A stretch of 64,000 nt of DNA, taken from assembly GCA_037043015.1 (NCBI GenBank), contig CM073330.1, forward strand, positions 3,807,263-3,871,262. The letters are read 5' to 3'. Below the pieces are notes generated by a model that was given only the letters and a program-made list of their open reading frames with translations, was not told the origin of the DNA and made no database searches. Positions 51,190 through 63,079 of this stretch are shown piece by piece. Position 1 is the stretch's first letter; each line of letters opens with the position of its first letter. This stretch comes from Bryum argenteum. Taxonomy: Eukaryota; Streptophyta; Bryopsida; Bryales; Bryaceae. Both the position numbers and the translations under genes were made by a program.

Positions 51190-53511
51190 TTACACGCTAA
51201 TATTCTCAACTGGAGACTTCTTATCAATCCTCTTCACTATTCCCGCAATCACCTGCAGCACAACAGCGCCACGAAAGCATATTTGTCACTCCCATACGAT
51301 ATCACCAAAAACAAGGACAAGCAAACTTGATCAAAATAGCACCCGCAGTAGATGAAGAGGAGGTTCATACCTTTCCAGGACCAAGTTCATAGCTGCTCTG
51401 CAATCCCTTTCCAAGCAACGTCTTGAGAGTTGTCTCCCACTGGACAGGTGAAGTAACCTGTGTTCAAACATGAACCGTTTATATCCAGATCCGATGAAGA
51501 TATATCAGAAGAATCCAGAAGTGAGAGAAACATGTCGAAAGTGCGTCCTAAGTTTTGTGACTCATTTGAATGTCAACAAGTTTCTGATCTCAAGCATGAC
51601 ACATGTCCCTTAGGAAGATAACGATTTTCACCTGCTGGGCAAGAATTCTTTTGATGGTGGCAGGATCGGAGTGGGGTTGCGCATCGACATTGGAGATGAC
51701 TGGGATTCTTGGAGTTCTGATTTCAGTGTTCGAAAGAGCGGCTTCAAGCTGCTGCACCGCTGGGCCCATGAAACGTGTATGGAATGCGCCGGCAACTGCT
51801 AACCGCACCTGGAGTGACAAACATTACCTGATAATTAGTATCCTTCCTCAAATACGATAGAGCAGATTGTTATCTGGACGAGAATGTAGCTGAAAGTGAC
51901 CACGGGACTTACACACATGCGGGCCTTGAAACTTTTAGCCTTGGCTTCGACTGCTTCCACACCCTTGACACCACCGGACACTGCATAATTGCCCTGCACT
52001 TCCAACCAGTCCCGTTCAAACCATGATAGGCAAACTATACCTCAGCTTTGCAACACACCTTCTGTAACTGCAGATAGTTGCAGGTTGATGAGCTTGAAGC
52101 ATGAGGTTGAGAGTAAGGGAGTTTTTTACATACCGGGCATAAGAAGTTTGCAATCTGTACTCTTTCCTCCTCACTCACTTCAGCATTGGCAGCCTCACAA
52201 AGCTCAGCCACTTTTTCAGCGTCCAAGCCAATTACACTGACCATAGCACTTGGAGCTGCATCTGCTGCTGCCTGTAATTACCGAGTCCAGTGAACACAAT
52301 ATCATTCTGTTAGTTTCCTTTCCAATTTCTAATAAAACTGATGTTGGACTGTCTATAAACAGTAACTGGCACTATATTGGAATAACATCAAAGGATAAAT
52401 CGTACAAACCTGCATGGCTTCGCCCCTTAGCTTGACAAGCTTCAAACCATCTTCAAAACTGCACCAAAGAAGCTATTTAGCAAGACTAGCAGCAGAGACC
52501 TTCTACCTTTTGAATTCTGTTTCATGCAAATTCGATGAAAGATTTTACTCCTTAAATAATTGTCATCGTAATACTCTTTAACGTGCGAGGTGACATACCT
52601 GAAAGCACCAGCAAAGGCCAGTGCAGTGTACTCCCCAAGACTAAGACCGCAAGTGACATCCACGGAATCAATGATAGCTTGACCTTTCTCTTGAGCTCTC
52701 AAAGCCTCCACAGCTGCCAAACTTGCAACATAAATCGCAGGCTGCACTCCACATCCCACGAGTAAAGAACAGGACTGTATTGAAATCTGCACACTATCAG
52801 CACTATGTAGATACCAGCACCACTTCAGATATCGTAGTCCTCTGAAACAGACCTGGCTAACCACGGTGGAATTAAGCTTCTCCTTCGGCCCGTTGATAGA
52901 TACGTCCAACAAGTCGTACCTGTTGCAAGTGGCAAGAAAACCCGCTATTTCTCAAAAGGAGCGTCAAAGTTTCTCCTCTTCATATATCCATTGACACGTA
53001 CATTGATAAGGATGTTCGGAGTCAGGCAATGATAATACATGAAGTGAGGCTCTTACCCAAGAATCTCATTAGCTTTCGCATAGAGGGCAGCTGCAGCCGG
53101 AATTGTGTGAGCCTCAGATCCCATTCCCACTGCTTGTGCACCCTGTACCAGTGCATCATTCTCATTAGTATCGTCGGGGACCAAGTACAAATCAAGGAAA
53201 TGGTGCATCCAGGATTTTAAGCGTACCTGACCAGGGAAGAGAAAGGCAGTGGAGGCTTTGTAATCAGCGAAGGCGGTATCGCTGATAGCAGTAGCCTCAG
53301 TACCAACGCTCACACTCATAGAAACGAGCCCTCGTCGCCTGCCGCTTCCAGCCCGGAAGGACGGCTTCAGGTTGAGTTTGGAGGGTAAGAAAGACAGGGC
53401 TGATGAAGAAGACAGAAACACGACAGGCTTAGGGAGCGATGTTGCTGCCATTGTAAGCTCCGTTGTCACCCGTCCTGCTAATGCAGCTCCTCCAACAACC
53501 GCCATTGCCAT
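51190..53511 (-). CDS. FABD: plastid malonyl-CoA:ACP transacylase (MCAT)
   Basis: Ten exons: 53511-53227, 53142-53057, 52919-52853, 52741-52599, 52458-52410, 52271-52134, 51993-51913, 51808-51632, 51457-51371 and 51252-51190 (one border possibly off by a base) give about 391 aa. Residues 1-70 are Ser/Arg-rich and look like a transit peptide; the domain then shows FPGQGAQAVGMG, DVTCGLSLGEYTALAFAGAF with the nucleophile Ser at about 180, VQIANFLCPGNYAVSGG, GAFHTRFM with the catalytic His at about 293, ISNVDAQPHSDP, and VTSPVQWETTL ... SSYELGPGKV. It moves malonyl groups from CoA to acyl carrier protein for plastid type II fatty-acid synthesis. The exon 4 acceptor was placed before PAIYV because this joins SQ to PAIYV as in other plant MCATs; using the upstream AG would add 15 residues. 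Product is otherwise of normal family length. Confidence 0.94.
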
Positions 53512-54094
53512 TGTCGACTACGAACCTAACGCCGCTAATACCTTCACAAAAAATTTGGTATTATACCCTGACCCTATGCATATGCAATCACACCTCGAGG
53601 ATCGAAGCCTAAAGGCGGAGATACTTGTGATTCCGAGCTAGATATCACCAATACTAAACAAAACGACCAACGCAATCTCGGCAGCACATTCATATCACAG
53701 ACGAGCTAAAACCTCTGGGAAGGGAATCACTCTGCATTCTCCAATACAGAATTGATAGCTTGAATTAACACACAAAGCTCTTCAATCACATTCATCTCGA
53801 TGATCATTAATCTAAGCTGCAATCTAGAGAATTGTTATAACGTTGTTATTGCTTCAATACGAAATTACCAAACAGTATATTGACCCGACGAGTTGCCAAT
53901 GTTAGCTCTCAGCGTTGATAAAAAGTCCTAGCATTCAGCATTGATTGAAGGCCCTAGCATTCAGCATTGGTAGAAGGTCCTAGCAATCAACTATCCACTT
54001 CCGGGGACAATCAAAATGGAGTTTCTTACCTAGCTCGATCGACTAGAAACAGAATCCACACGGTCAAGGAAATTCTACAATCGGTACTCTTAGA

Positions 54095-54640
54095 ATGCCA
54101 AATGATAAGAAGGTGAAGGAGGTTGTACCTCAATACACGATCTGCGGAGACTTCGAAAAGGGAGGCGATGACTACGAAGTGCTCCTTCCAGTTGGAGAGG
54201 ATGACGGATTCTTCGGAGGAACGGGTGACCCTAACGTGGAGAGTTCCGCCAGACGGAATGGTGCTCTAGCCAACGAAATTCGTCCATTTCGACGACTCGT
54301 TGATACTCGGGTGCCCCCGTCAACGGGCTTCGTCCGTACGGACGTCTCGTTAGTTCTCGGGTGCGCCACCAACGAACGTCGTCCGCCTCGACGTCTCGTT
54401 GGTTCTCGTGTGATCCATCCAGTATACGTTCTCTGTTGGTCCCTTTCGAAAATAATCGTCCAGTAATTGGGATTCGGTAGGGCGAACAGTTCTGCCTCGG
54501 AACATGTCATCGTCTCCGATACCATCCTCTGTTCTTGTAACTTTGCTTTCGATTTTCGCTTGGTGATCGATTTTCGAGTCTTGTCGCTGGCGATCCGGTA
54601 AGAATCTAATTCCTCTTCCATTGTACTCGCTCCTATACAA
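54095..54640. other. overlapping ORFs on both strands, coding status unclear
   Basis: Plus strand 54095-54466 encodes 123 aa (MPNDKKVKEVVPQY ... DDGFFGGTGD), minus strand 54621-54172 encodes 149 aa (MEEELDSYRIASDKTRKS ...), and a second minus frame 54640-54350 is also open. All three cross a GC-rich ~50-bp repeat. At most one is real, perhaps as an exon; none resembles a family I know. Confidence 0.3.
54271..54415. repeat. 50-bp GC-rich tandem repeat, 3 copies
   Basis: CAACG...CGTCC...CGAC/GGACG..CTCGTT units begin at about 54271, 54321 and 54370, each followed by a TCTCGGGTG-like stretch. Copies differ at many bases but keep spacing. Confidence 0.75.
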
Positions 54641-55139
54641 ACCTTTTATCAGAATTTATTGATCAAGGGCGAAGACTATGGAGTGTTGTGAGCCTTGTAG
54701 AGTTTCCGTCTTTCTCAATGGAAAATAGCATCAAACAGCATTAGCATGATTATCGAATCATCACATTTTTTCTTCCTCGCCAATTTGTGAAAGAAAATGC
54801 AGTACAGAAACCCTAATTGGAATGAACTGGATCAAACAACACTCTAGAAACCCTGATTGCCATGAACATTTCAGAACTGGATCAAACAACACATTCGATG
54901 TCCTGATTCGAGCTCAGAGAGTTTAAATCGCTGTTTTTAATTGTGAGTAGGCACTAGATTTAGGTGTGGTTCACTCCTTTAGGTAAGAGGACGCAGGAAA
55001 CCAACCGTCGTATCTTTTCTGACTGTCGATTTAGACTGAAATTTGTTTGATCGCAGGTTTGCTCATTTTGTGCTCCGATTTCAGTGAAATTTGATGTTGC
55101 TGAAGCTCACACGTTTGTTTGCGTTCAGTAGATTCAGAG

Positions 55140-57524
55140 ATGGCGCCTGCACACGATGCCTTCTCTTTGCAGGTTACTTGATTCCCCATCTCTAGAAAGA
55201 AATTAGGGTTACAAGATATTTGCTATATTAAAGTATCATATTTCCGAATATGAGCTTGTAGCTCATCTACTGAGATCGTCGATTACTCAGTGTGATGATT
55301 TTCAAATTGGAGGTTTATGGAACAGTAGACAACCTCAGTTCTACTTTTAGATTAGTGAGTGTACGAGCTAGTCGAATGTCATTCAGTATCATGAATAGAT
55401 GAATTCTGCTGGATTTCTGATGATTTGGACGGTATTACCAGGTGACGTCTGAGCTGATGCACAAGCTAACGAAGGAGAACATAGTATCAAAGCAGCAGCC
55501 TGTGAAACCAGGGAGGAGACCAGCGCAGAGACCTGCAGCTCCGAAGCCAAGCATTGAGCCAAGCGAGGTATTGAAGGCGGATATCCAGCTGCCGTATTAC
55601 CCTCAATTTCTATCAGCTCTTCCTGGAATTCCCAAGGAACAACAGATTCATGAGCAGCCATCATCTGCGCTAACGCACGACCTCGTCCCCATCTACGAGG
55701 TTCTGGAAGCAACCGTAAGCACTTCCACCCACACAATCCTCTCACATAAGTAGTTGTATAGTTAGACCACTTCATTGGATGCACATAGGACTGCTCGCCA
55801 TAATAGGTGTATCAATGCAGGAAAAGCTGGGTGAAAAGATTCAAAAGCAGGAAGAGAAGGAGCTGGAGAAAGTGAAACAGCTTGCTCAAGATCTGCAAGA
55901 CAAACAATTCCGGTATGTATTTTAAAAGCCTTCAATAGCCATATTGCGTTTGCATCTAGTTCTGAATTCTTTTGAGGAGAAAAGGGTAATGGTCGATTAC
56001 AGTTATAGTATTTTCCCAATTGGTAGGTATCGGTTTTCCTTTCTGTAGTTTTTTACCTTCATTGAGTGACTCTTGTGTACGAAAGCGGCCATTTTGGCTT
56101 TTAGGGTTTAGTGTTTGAATTAAATAAAGTGCTATCTGTGTTTATTGAGATTCAGATAATACCAAGGGTTTTAGAGTTCTATAGGTAACCTCTCATTTTC
56201 GGTTACTCTATAATTCTTTCCTGTATTTGGTGTAATGGAATATAGCCTATTCACAAGGTCACCCTTTGATAATTGAATACCAAGAACATCAACCATTCTA
56301 TGATTATCACACTACTTAGAAGTCTAACTAAGCTGGAGGGCACAAATCTGACGCAGGTCCAATAATGGATCAATAGACTCAATTACCCAAAGGACCACAA
56401 ATGATTCAATCACTCAAAAGTCCAAGAATGGCTCACTAGACACAATCGCCTCACTAGACTCAATCACCCAAAGGTCCAAGAATGGTTCAGTAGACATTAT
56501 CACCCATAATTTCAACAATGGATCTCTAGACTTAATCACAAAGAGGTAAAAGAGGTACATAATGGCTTTGAAGTCTGATCTGCCATGTACTTACAATGAA
56601 CACCTATAATGAACAATTTAGGGTGCCAACATGTTGAGCTTTCAACTTCAAAATTTCAAATTGTAGAAGAGTCCACATATGATGTTTCCACTTGATCCAT
56701 TCTTTGCCCATGCAAAGAAATTGTTCACGCGGTTAACTTCACTATAAATTTTCCATACTTATAGCGCCATAATTGAGCAGTCCATTTTGGCAGAACATTA
56801 TTGAGCAGTCCATTCTAGGTTTCAATTGGCTTATGCTTCCAAGTGAAATGAGATTGTGGTCATCTAACGGATGCCCCGCATCGTTCAGGGCGCCATCGTA
56901 TCCAATCCCTTGTCAGAGTGAGAAGGAGTCATGCCTGCAATGCTACAAGGGTTCCACCAAGGTTTGAAAACAGATACATCGTTTGCTGCTTTTGATCTGA
57001 GTGTCTAATTCTAACAGGTGTTTGTATTCATGCAAATTTGCCCTTCTAGTTGTTCATTCAAATGCTCTGCAATCAGATATCTGACTTTTGTAATTTCTTT
57101 GGATGCAGAGTCCGCTAGAGTGTGCCGAGGCGGTGAGAGTCTTCAAGGAATGCTCTCAACGAGTCCAACAGGTGCTTTCTTTGCTACTGCCAAAAGATGT
57201 GACTCCCCGTTCCTGAAATCGTGAATTTTTCAATATGATTTGCTGTTGAAAATACTAAAGTGATCAATCCAATTTCTGGGCTGTAGCAAAAACAGTGGAT
57301 GGAAGAAAATGGTCACAATGTGCAACATAGTGCTAAAAATGAACTAGAGAAGAGCTAATCCTCCAGGTCACATGTTAATATCTCCACTTCAGAACTTCTT
57401 TTCTCATGGAGGAAAGGCCTGAAGATACGAACTCATGATTAGATATGAGGACTCGAGACTAATGACATGCAGAATTGAACGATGACAGGAATTCGCCCAG
57501 AGAACAGCGGCCGGAAGGGTTTAG
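55140..57524 (+). CDS. MIC19-like twin-CX9C (CHCH) mitochondrial protein
   Basis: Six exons, 55140-55172, 55442-55714, 55821-55912, 56889-56961, 57109-57171 and 57489-57524, join in frame to 189 aa. The N-terminal half is Pro/Gln-rich (KPGRRPAQRPAAPKP) with LQLPYYPQFLSALPG-like sequence; residues about 100-133 form a charged coiled coil (KLGEKIQKQEEKELEKVKQL). The C-terminus carries C141-X9-C151 (CQSEKESCLQCY) and C162-X9-C172 (CAEAVRVFKEC), a twin CX9C helix-coil-helix of the kind folded by MIA40 in the mitochondrial intermembrane space. Coiled coil before a single C-terminal CHCH domain, and the CY...CA..V..F..C wording, match MIC19/CHCHD3 of the MICOS complex, which shapes cristae junctions. 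The 976-bp intron 3 is the longest here. No animal-type N-myristoylation site (MG) is present. Another CHCH family is possible. Confidence 0.8.
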
Positions 57525-58534
57525 AGTCGAGAGCATGAAGCTATTTGGCTGCAGCTTCTCATCTGTTGACCCTGTCTAGACACCACTCTTCTTTCGTGAT
57601 AGAACCATTTCAATCAGAGTTATTTGTTGACTTGTTCCCAGTTTTGGTCATTGAAAGAGTTGAGCTATTTTCAGTCATATTCATGCAGGCAGAATTAGAA
57701 CGGCCTTCTGGAGGTTTTAGATAGAGTGCCGGAGGCCTCTCTGTCACTGTAAGACTATCTTTTAGAGTTGGGCTCATGGCTTAGTGGAAGTTGAAATCTT
57801 TGCAGGAAAAACCTCAACCTGAATAGAGCCTTAATCGACTGGTATATGTTTGTTTGCGAATAGCATGCATACAATACGAATAGAGTGAATGATATGAAGA
57901 ATATCTGAGCACTTTATCTGTTGTTGTAGTAGAATTTTTGAAGGCATGTCGGGGATGTGAGAAAATAGCATTCGGGCAAACTTGGTTAGAATATAACACA
58001 AGTGGTATTTGTTCTTGAACCTGTAGTAAAGATGAACTTGCACTTGGGCTGTAGTTGTGGGGGAGTAATGATGACAATTTTGAATGTATGAATTATGAAG
58101 CTATAGAGGGCTCGACTTACATTTTTATGGTCAATGGTTAAGGGTTATTTGACTTGTTTCTTGAAATGAAGAAGTTACGACTCTTCAAAGTTTAAGCTTG
58201 TCATACATTATGTTGTTTTCACAAGGGATGTTCAAGGGTTAAAGCTCAAAAGTGCACTTCGAAAGATCATGTTGGAAGTTGCTCGATGAAACTTCAAAGG
58301 TTCACAAAATATTGAAGTCTTGCTTATTTTTTGCTTTTTCAGCATGTCATGAAGGTACAAAGGGCATGATCTACTTAAATATATCCACTTTTGAGAATAT
58401 ATCAGTTCAGTTACATGAATAGGTGAACCAACCAAGAGATCACATGGTTGCAAGTTTTAAATTTCAGCCCCCGTAGGTCCAAAGGGTTGAAAGCTTAAAA
58501 CTTTCCTCCAAAACAAACAATTCACTGAATGAAT
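57525..58534. other. 3' flank, no recognisable gene
   Basis: Probable 3' untranslated sequence of the MIC19-like gene, then AT-rich DNA without coding signal. Confidence 0.35.
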
Positions 58535-58680
58535 AACCTCAATTTTGTTAAAATGGCGTTATTCTATGCGCCATATTGTCAAAACCTTGATGTGCCACCT
58601 TGGCCTATGTTCTCAAACCTAAAACGTGTCATTTTACAAGCATATTTTTGAATGGCAGTTCATAAATATTTATTCAAGAT
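58535..58680. mobile_element. AACCTCAATTCCG TIR element, copy 5, truncated
   Basis: AACCTCAATTTTGTTAAAATGG starts it and the order of motifs (GTGCCACCTTGG, AAACGTGTCATTTTACAAGC, TTTTTGAATGGCAGTTC) follows the other copies, but the right half and right terminus are missing. Confidence 0.7.
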
Positions 58681-59736
58681 ATCAATTGCTACGTCGCATG
58701 CTTGCGAGCTTGTCTTCTTGCCCTTGATGAGAACAATTTTCTTATACGTCACTCTTGGATTCCGATCGTTCGCCAATTACAAATGTTTTCTTTTTGCCGC
58801 TCTTTCACCGATGGTTGGTGGATGCTCTGAAGCAAGCTAATCTCGCATACCTACTCGTCCAATCCCTAAATTTGTTCCAATGCCGGAAATCACAAACGGA
58901 CACTTACCAATTGAGAATATGTACATTCATTCTTGATGGTTGATCTGAAGAAAGTCTAGAAGACGTGTAATTTTCTAAAGGAAGTAGCATCTTTTTTAGA
59001 TGAATGTCCTTAGTTGTTTGCTTATAACAAGGGTTTCGCTGAAAGTGCTTATTAAAATGTGCACTATTTTTTTTTGAAAGTTCCTAGAGCTCGCAAGTTG
59101 GTGGAGTGTGGCATCACTACTTGACATTTGATTAAGTTTAACATATGATTTGAACCTTTGACAGCTTTCAATTTGGTGCGGTGTGGGCGTGACTTGTAAC
59201 CAAAGTAAGTATTAGTTTCTTCATTTGATTCAAATTTCTTAAGGTTTGCAACTTGGTGCTATATGGCATCAATTCTTACCAAAGAATTTGTTAATGTATT
59301 TTCATTCAATCCGAAGAGTTTAGAACTTCCAAGTAGGTGCCGTGTGGGTGTGACTAGTAACCAAAGTAAGTATTGACATTTTTGTTCCCTTTGAACTTCT
59401 AGAAGGCTTAGAGCTTGCAAGTTGGTACTAGGGTGTGAACGTTATGAGTAACCATAATAAGTTTTGGTTAGAACTATGGTTTGATTCAAAATTCTTAGGA
59501 ATTGCAACTTGGTGTGGTGTGTCATTACTTCTTACCAAAATATGTGTTGATTTCTTAAAAATTTGATCTAAACTCTTTAGTGCTTGCAAGTTGGTGCACT
59601 GTGGATGTGACTAGTAATTAAAGTAGGTATTGATTTTTTTGATTTATTGGAACTTCTAAGAGGCTTAGAGATTGCTAGGGTGTGGACTTCACTAATAACC
59701 AAAGTAAGTATTGATTTTATGGTTTATTATGAATAT

Positions 59737-60228
59737 AACCTCAATTCCGTTAAAATGGCACTATTCCATGTGCCATTTTAGCGGAGTTGAAGTGCCATAA
59801 TGTGCAAACATGCCATTTTACAAGCATATTTTTGAAGTGAAGTTCGGAAATATTTATGCCTACAAAATGACATGTTTATTAATATCACACATGTACTCCG
59901 CAATATAAATGATTTCTGTAATATCACCAAAATTTCTATAATATCACACATTTTTATGGTTTTTGACCTTTGGTCGGAGTAAAAGGGCAATATTTCTGAA
60001 CGGCCGTTTAGAAACATCGTTGTTTCTGAACGGCCGTTTAGAAACATCGTTGTTTCTGAACGGCCGTTTAGAAACATCGTTGTTTCTGAACGGCCGTTTA
60101 GAAACATTGTTGTTTTTGAACGGCTGTTAAGAAATATTTACCCTATCATGTCAAAACTTGACAAAAACTAACATCATTTTTATCATTTTAAGCACCCCAA
60201 AAAGCGCCATTTTAACGGAATTGAGGTT
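59737..60228. mobile_element. AACCTCAATTCCG TIR element, copy 6
   Basis: AACCTCAATTCCGTTAAAATGG to TTTTAACGGAATTGAGGTT: the terminal ~22 bp are a near-perfect inverted pair and ATAT flanks both sides (59733-59736, 60229-60232). It is the longest copy (492 bp) because of an internal 30-bp tandem expansion. Confidence 0.9.
60001..60130. repeat. 30-bp tandem repeat inside TIR element copy 6
   Basis: CGGCCGTTTAGAAACATCGT plus TGTTTCTGAA occurs at 60001, 60031, 60061 and 60091 (last copy with changes), with a partial fifth at 60121. Other family members carry one such unit. Confidence 0.95.
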
Positions 60229-60435
60229 ATATATTAAAGCATGCTACTTGGGGCAGGTCAGGGGTCATAAGTATCCAGCGTGAGTGTTTGTTTTTTCGTT
60301 CGATGCGACTTTCTTAGGGTTTGCGGTGAGGCCTCTCTACTTACCAAAGTATGTGTTGATTCTCTCACTTGATTGGAACTTTTTAGAGCTTGCAAGTTGG
60401 TGTTGTGTGGGTGTGACTTGTAACCAAAGTAAGTA

Positions 60436-61400
60436 TTTGGAGTTTGACGGTAAAGTGATTGGCACGTTTGTGACGATACGAGCTCCAGGAACCTACTTTT
60501 GGTGACAGGAACACGAATTGCTGAAGTCAGCTACAAAACAGGAATAAAGGCAACAAACATATGGTTGAAGATTCTGAATGTTCAGAAGATAGAATGGGTG
60601 ACCATTGGCACAGTGTCGAGTCAAGACATCACAGAGGAAGAATGTCAACGCTTGCCCCAGAGCATCAAATGGATCCTGGTTATGAGTCGGATTCGAACAA
60701 TCTCCAAGACATCTTCAGGAAAAGCGACAAGGAGTGAATTCAGCACGTAAATTGTTTCGTCGTTTCATGGGAGAGTGGATTTTGGCCACTACTGATCTAT
60801 GAACCAGATCTATGAGAGGATCAGAGGCGCAGAGATAACTATGATGGAGAACGAAGCCGTGAGATAGTAAGAGCAGGTCACGAATCGGCTCTCAACGTGA
60901 ACGAGAACTATCAATCACAAGATCGGCATCATTCTCGAAATCAAGAACAATCACAAGATCAGGATCCTATCGTGGCGTTACAGCAACGATGACAACAGCG
61001 AACGGACTGACCTACACCCATGGAGGGACGATGCCAACTTCTGGCATGATCGGACCCCAAAGTCACGGGTGTCACTCCAATAGGAGATTCATGGGCGGTC
61101 AATTCCAAGTTCGATCGTGGAGTGATCTGAGCCGGCTCTAGACAGAATGATGTCGTTTCTTTCGAGGCCACAGTTAGCGGGTATGTTGTGACGAGCGATC
61201 TAACTGTGGTGATGTCAGAAACTGACAAGGTGTGGCACTATCAGGATCCAACAGAAATGATGGTGCACGGTGCTTTTGCAATGGAGCAGCTCAGGACATG
61301 GAACACGACATGATTCTTTCCTCCGAATTTTGCAATCTGGAAGTGGGCCACAAGCTTGAGAGGAGCTCTCGTTGAGAATGCGATGCTCCAATACGTGCTC
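60436..61400 (+). pseudogene. Plus3-GYF gene fragment (NERD-like), decayed
   Basis: Reading the plus strand across frame changes gives a Plus3 domain (FDGKVIGTFVTIRAPGTYFW at 60441; VTGTRIAEVSYKTGIKATNI; ILNVQKIEWVTIGTVSSQDI; ITEEECQRLPQSIK), an Arg/Ser/Gln-rich linker near 60840-60980, and a GYF domain (DKVWHYQDPTEMMVHGAFAM then EQLRTWNT at about 61226-61310, followed by a stop and FFPPNFAIW). This order is that of plant zinc finger-Plus3-GYF proteins such as NERD, which act in small-RNA-guided chromatin silencing; GYF domains bind Pro-rich partners such as AGO. Frameshifts, a stop in the GYF domain and missing N-terminal PHD/SWIB parts mark it as a pseudogene or captured fragment. Confidence 0.72.
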
Positions 61401-61412
61401 GAGATGTTCCCT

Positions 61413-61670
61413 CACTACTACAATTTGAGGGAATTTGCAACGTTTTCTTCTCAAACGTTGCTCAAGTTTAGCAACGTTCTCGAACTTGCTTGAGCAACGT
61501 TTTCAAGAAAATAAGCAATGTTATTTGATCACCAAGCAACGTACGTTATTTATAATCTAGTTGAGAACGTTGCTTATTTTCGTGAGAACGTTGCTCAAAC
61601 AAGTTCTAAAACTTTGTTAGACTTTAGCAACGTTTACTCAAAAGCAACGTTTTTGGCCTTGCTTACTTGA
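61413..61670. mobile_element. CACTA-like terminus with many GCAACGTT subterminal repeats
   Basis: CACTACTACAATTTGAGG followed by direct and inverted copies of GCAACGTT/AACGTTGC (about ten before 61660). This is the arrangement of CACTA subterminal regions and resembles 36884 and 63832. It directly follows the Plus3-GYF fragment. Confidence 0.55.
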
Positions 61671-62142
61671 GATGAGAGAAAACCACTAAGCGGGTTTGCT
61701 TAGAGCAAATTTCAATGTGAGCATTGTGTTGAGTTTCACAATGGAAGTCGATTGTGTGGATTGGCAAAGTCACAAGCAACTGAGTGATACAAAGATTGCA
61801 AACAAATTGTGGGGGAGTTTCAATAGGTTTGCAATAGAGAAAATTGTGGAAATAGGCAAAGTTAGAAGTAGACGTTTTGCAATGAAGGAAGATCTTGTAG
61901 ATAAACAATGTTAGAAGCAAGGAGTTTTACAATGGAAGAAATTTGTGGAAATGGAAAAGTCACAATAGAGAAACTTGCATGTTGTAGTGGAGTTGACTTA
62001 GTTGTAGGGGGCAATTTCGCCAATAATTGTATTACTTTGAATTACATACCTTCTTGGTTGTATTTTATTGACGTTTTAACATTTTTTTACATCTCAGAGT
62101 ATTGTATGATTTGCATTGACTCCCAACTAAATTTGTGCGTTT
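61671..62142. other. degenerate internal repeats, no gene
   Basis: Loose repetition of TTGTGGAAATGGCAAAGT- and TTTCACAATGGAAG-like phrases; ORFs of 70-85 codons without recognisable motifs. Confidence 0.35.
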
Positions 62143-63079
62143 TTAACCCCTAAAAATCCAAGGGTTTTCGGCCTTCCAAAACCAAAAACTGTGATTTTTA
62201 CCACCTTTGTTCGAATTGAGATATGGTCAAAAAAATTACCGTTTTTCTGTACTTTCAACCGTAAGATCTCAAACCCACCTACTATTTGTACTACCATGTG
62301 AAATTTCAGCGGTTGGATCTTCACCATTTGTGAGATCGTAACATTCAAAGTTGGTGCAAAAGTTTTTTTGGGCATTGCTTGTGAGACATTGTTTCCATGG
62401 AGCATAGGTAAAATTGAAGATTGTTACCCCAAACATAATTCCCATATTTTTTTCCATGTAGATAATCAAGTTGCGTACGCTCATGCAAAATTATGGAAAC
62501 TCATTCCATTTGTGTGACCTTCATGCAAATTATTTCCTAAAAGAAGGTCTAAAAACAACGATATAGTAAAACATGCATTTCCTTGGATATATTTGGTTTA
62601 ATTAAAAATCCAAACGGCGAGTAGGTGCCTTGATGAGTTTGTGAAATTTGAGAAAAAAAAATTTGGGAAAATTCCAAAACCTCAGATTTTGACAAATTTT
62701 GTAAGAGTTAATTCAGAAATTACTAGAAATTGTGAAGATTGTTTTTGTAATTTTTGAGGGCTGCCCTTGTAATATTCACAAACTTTTTGAGTTAGCTCAC
62801 TTTGGAACTCAAGTAGTGATTTGGTCATGAACATATTTCCAAAAAAAAATCTCAAAAAAATACTAAATTTAAATTGCCCCAGTTCGGCTCGCAAACCAAG
62901 AATTTTTGTAGAAGACTCAAAAATTGGAATTTGGCTTTGCAAATTTTACCACATACACTTTGCAGTATAGGGAGCACCCATCAAAAAATTTGGGCAAAAG
63001 TATTACTTTTAACCTATTCATCTAGGCTGCCCAAAATAGCAAAAGCCCGATTTGGTCCTCTTGGATCTTTAGGGGTTGA
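62143..63079. mobile_element. TTAACCCCTAAAGATCC TIR element, second copy
   Basis: Starts TTAACCCCTAAAAATCC and ends GGATCTTTAGGGGTTGA. Inside, 62850-63070 is the reverse complement of 41710-41940 with moderate divergence. At ~937 bp it is longer than the 586-bp copy at 41705. Non-coding. Confidence 0.75.

Larger units (their letters stand above)
53512..55139. other. divergent intergenic region between MCAT and the MIC19-like gene
   Basis: The two genes are transcribed away from each other across 1.6 kb. It includes 5' leaders of both and the uncertain ORF region at 54095-54640. No specific promoter motif is asserted. Confidence 0.4.
59080..60440. repeat. degenerate ~82-bp tandem array, split by a TIR element
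   Basis: Motifs GCTTGCAAGTTGGTG, GTGTGGGTGTGACTAGTAAC and CCAAAGTAAGTATTGAT recur about every 80-85 bp at roughly 59085, 59160, 59243, 59322, 59400, 59488, 59572 and 59650. The series resumes at about 60330-60440 beyond the element at 59737-60228, so the element inserted into an existing array. Confidence 0.75.
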
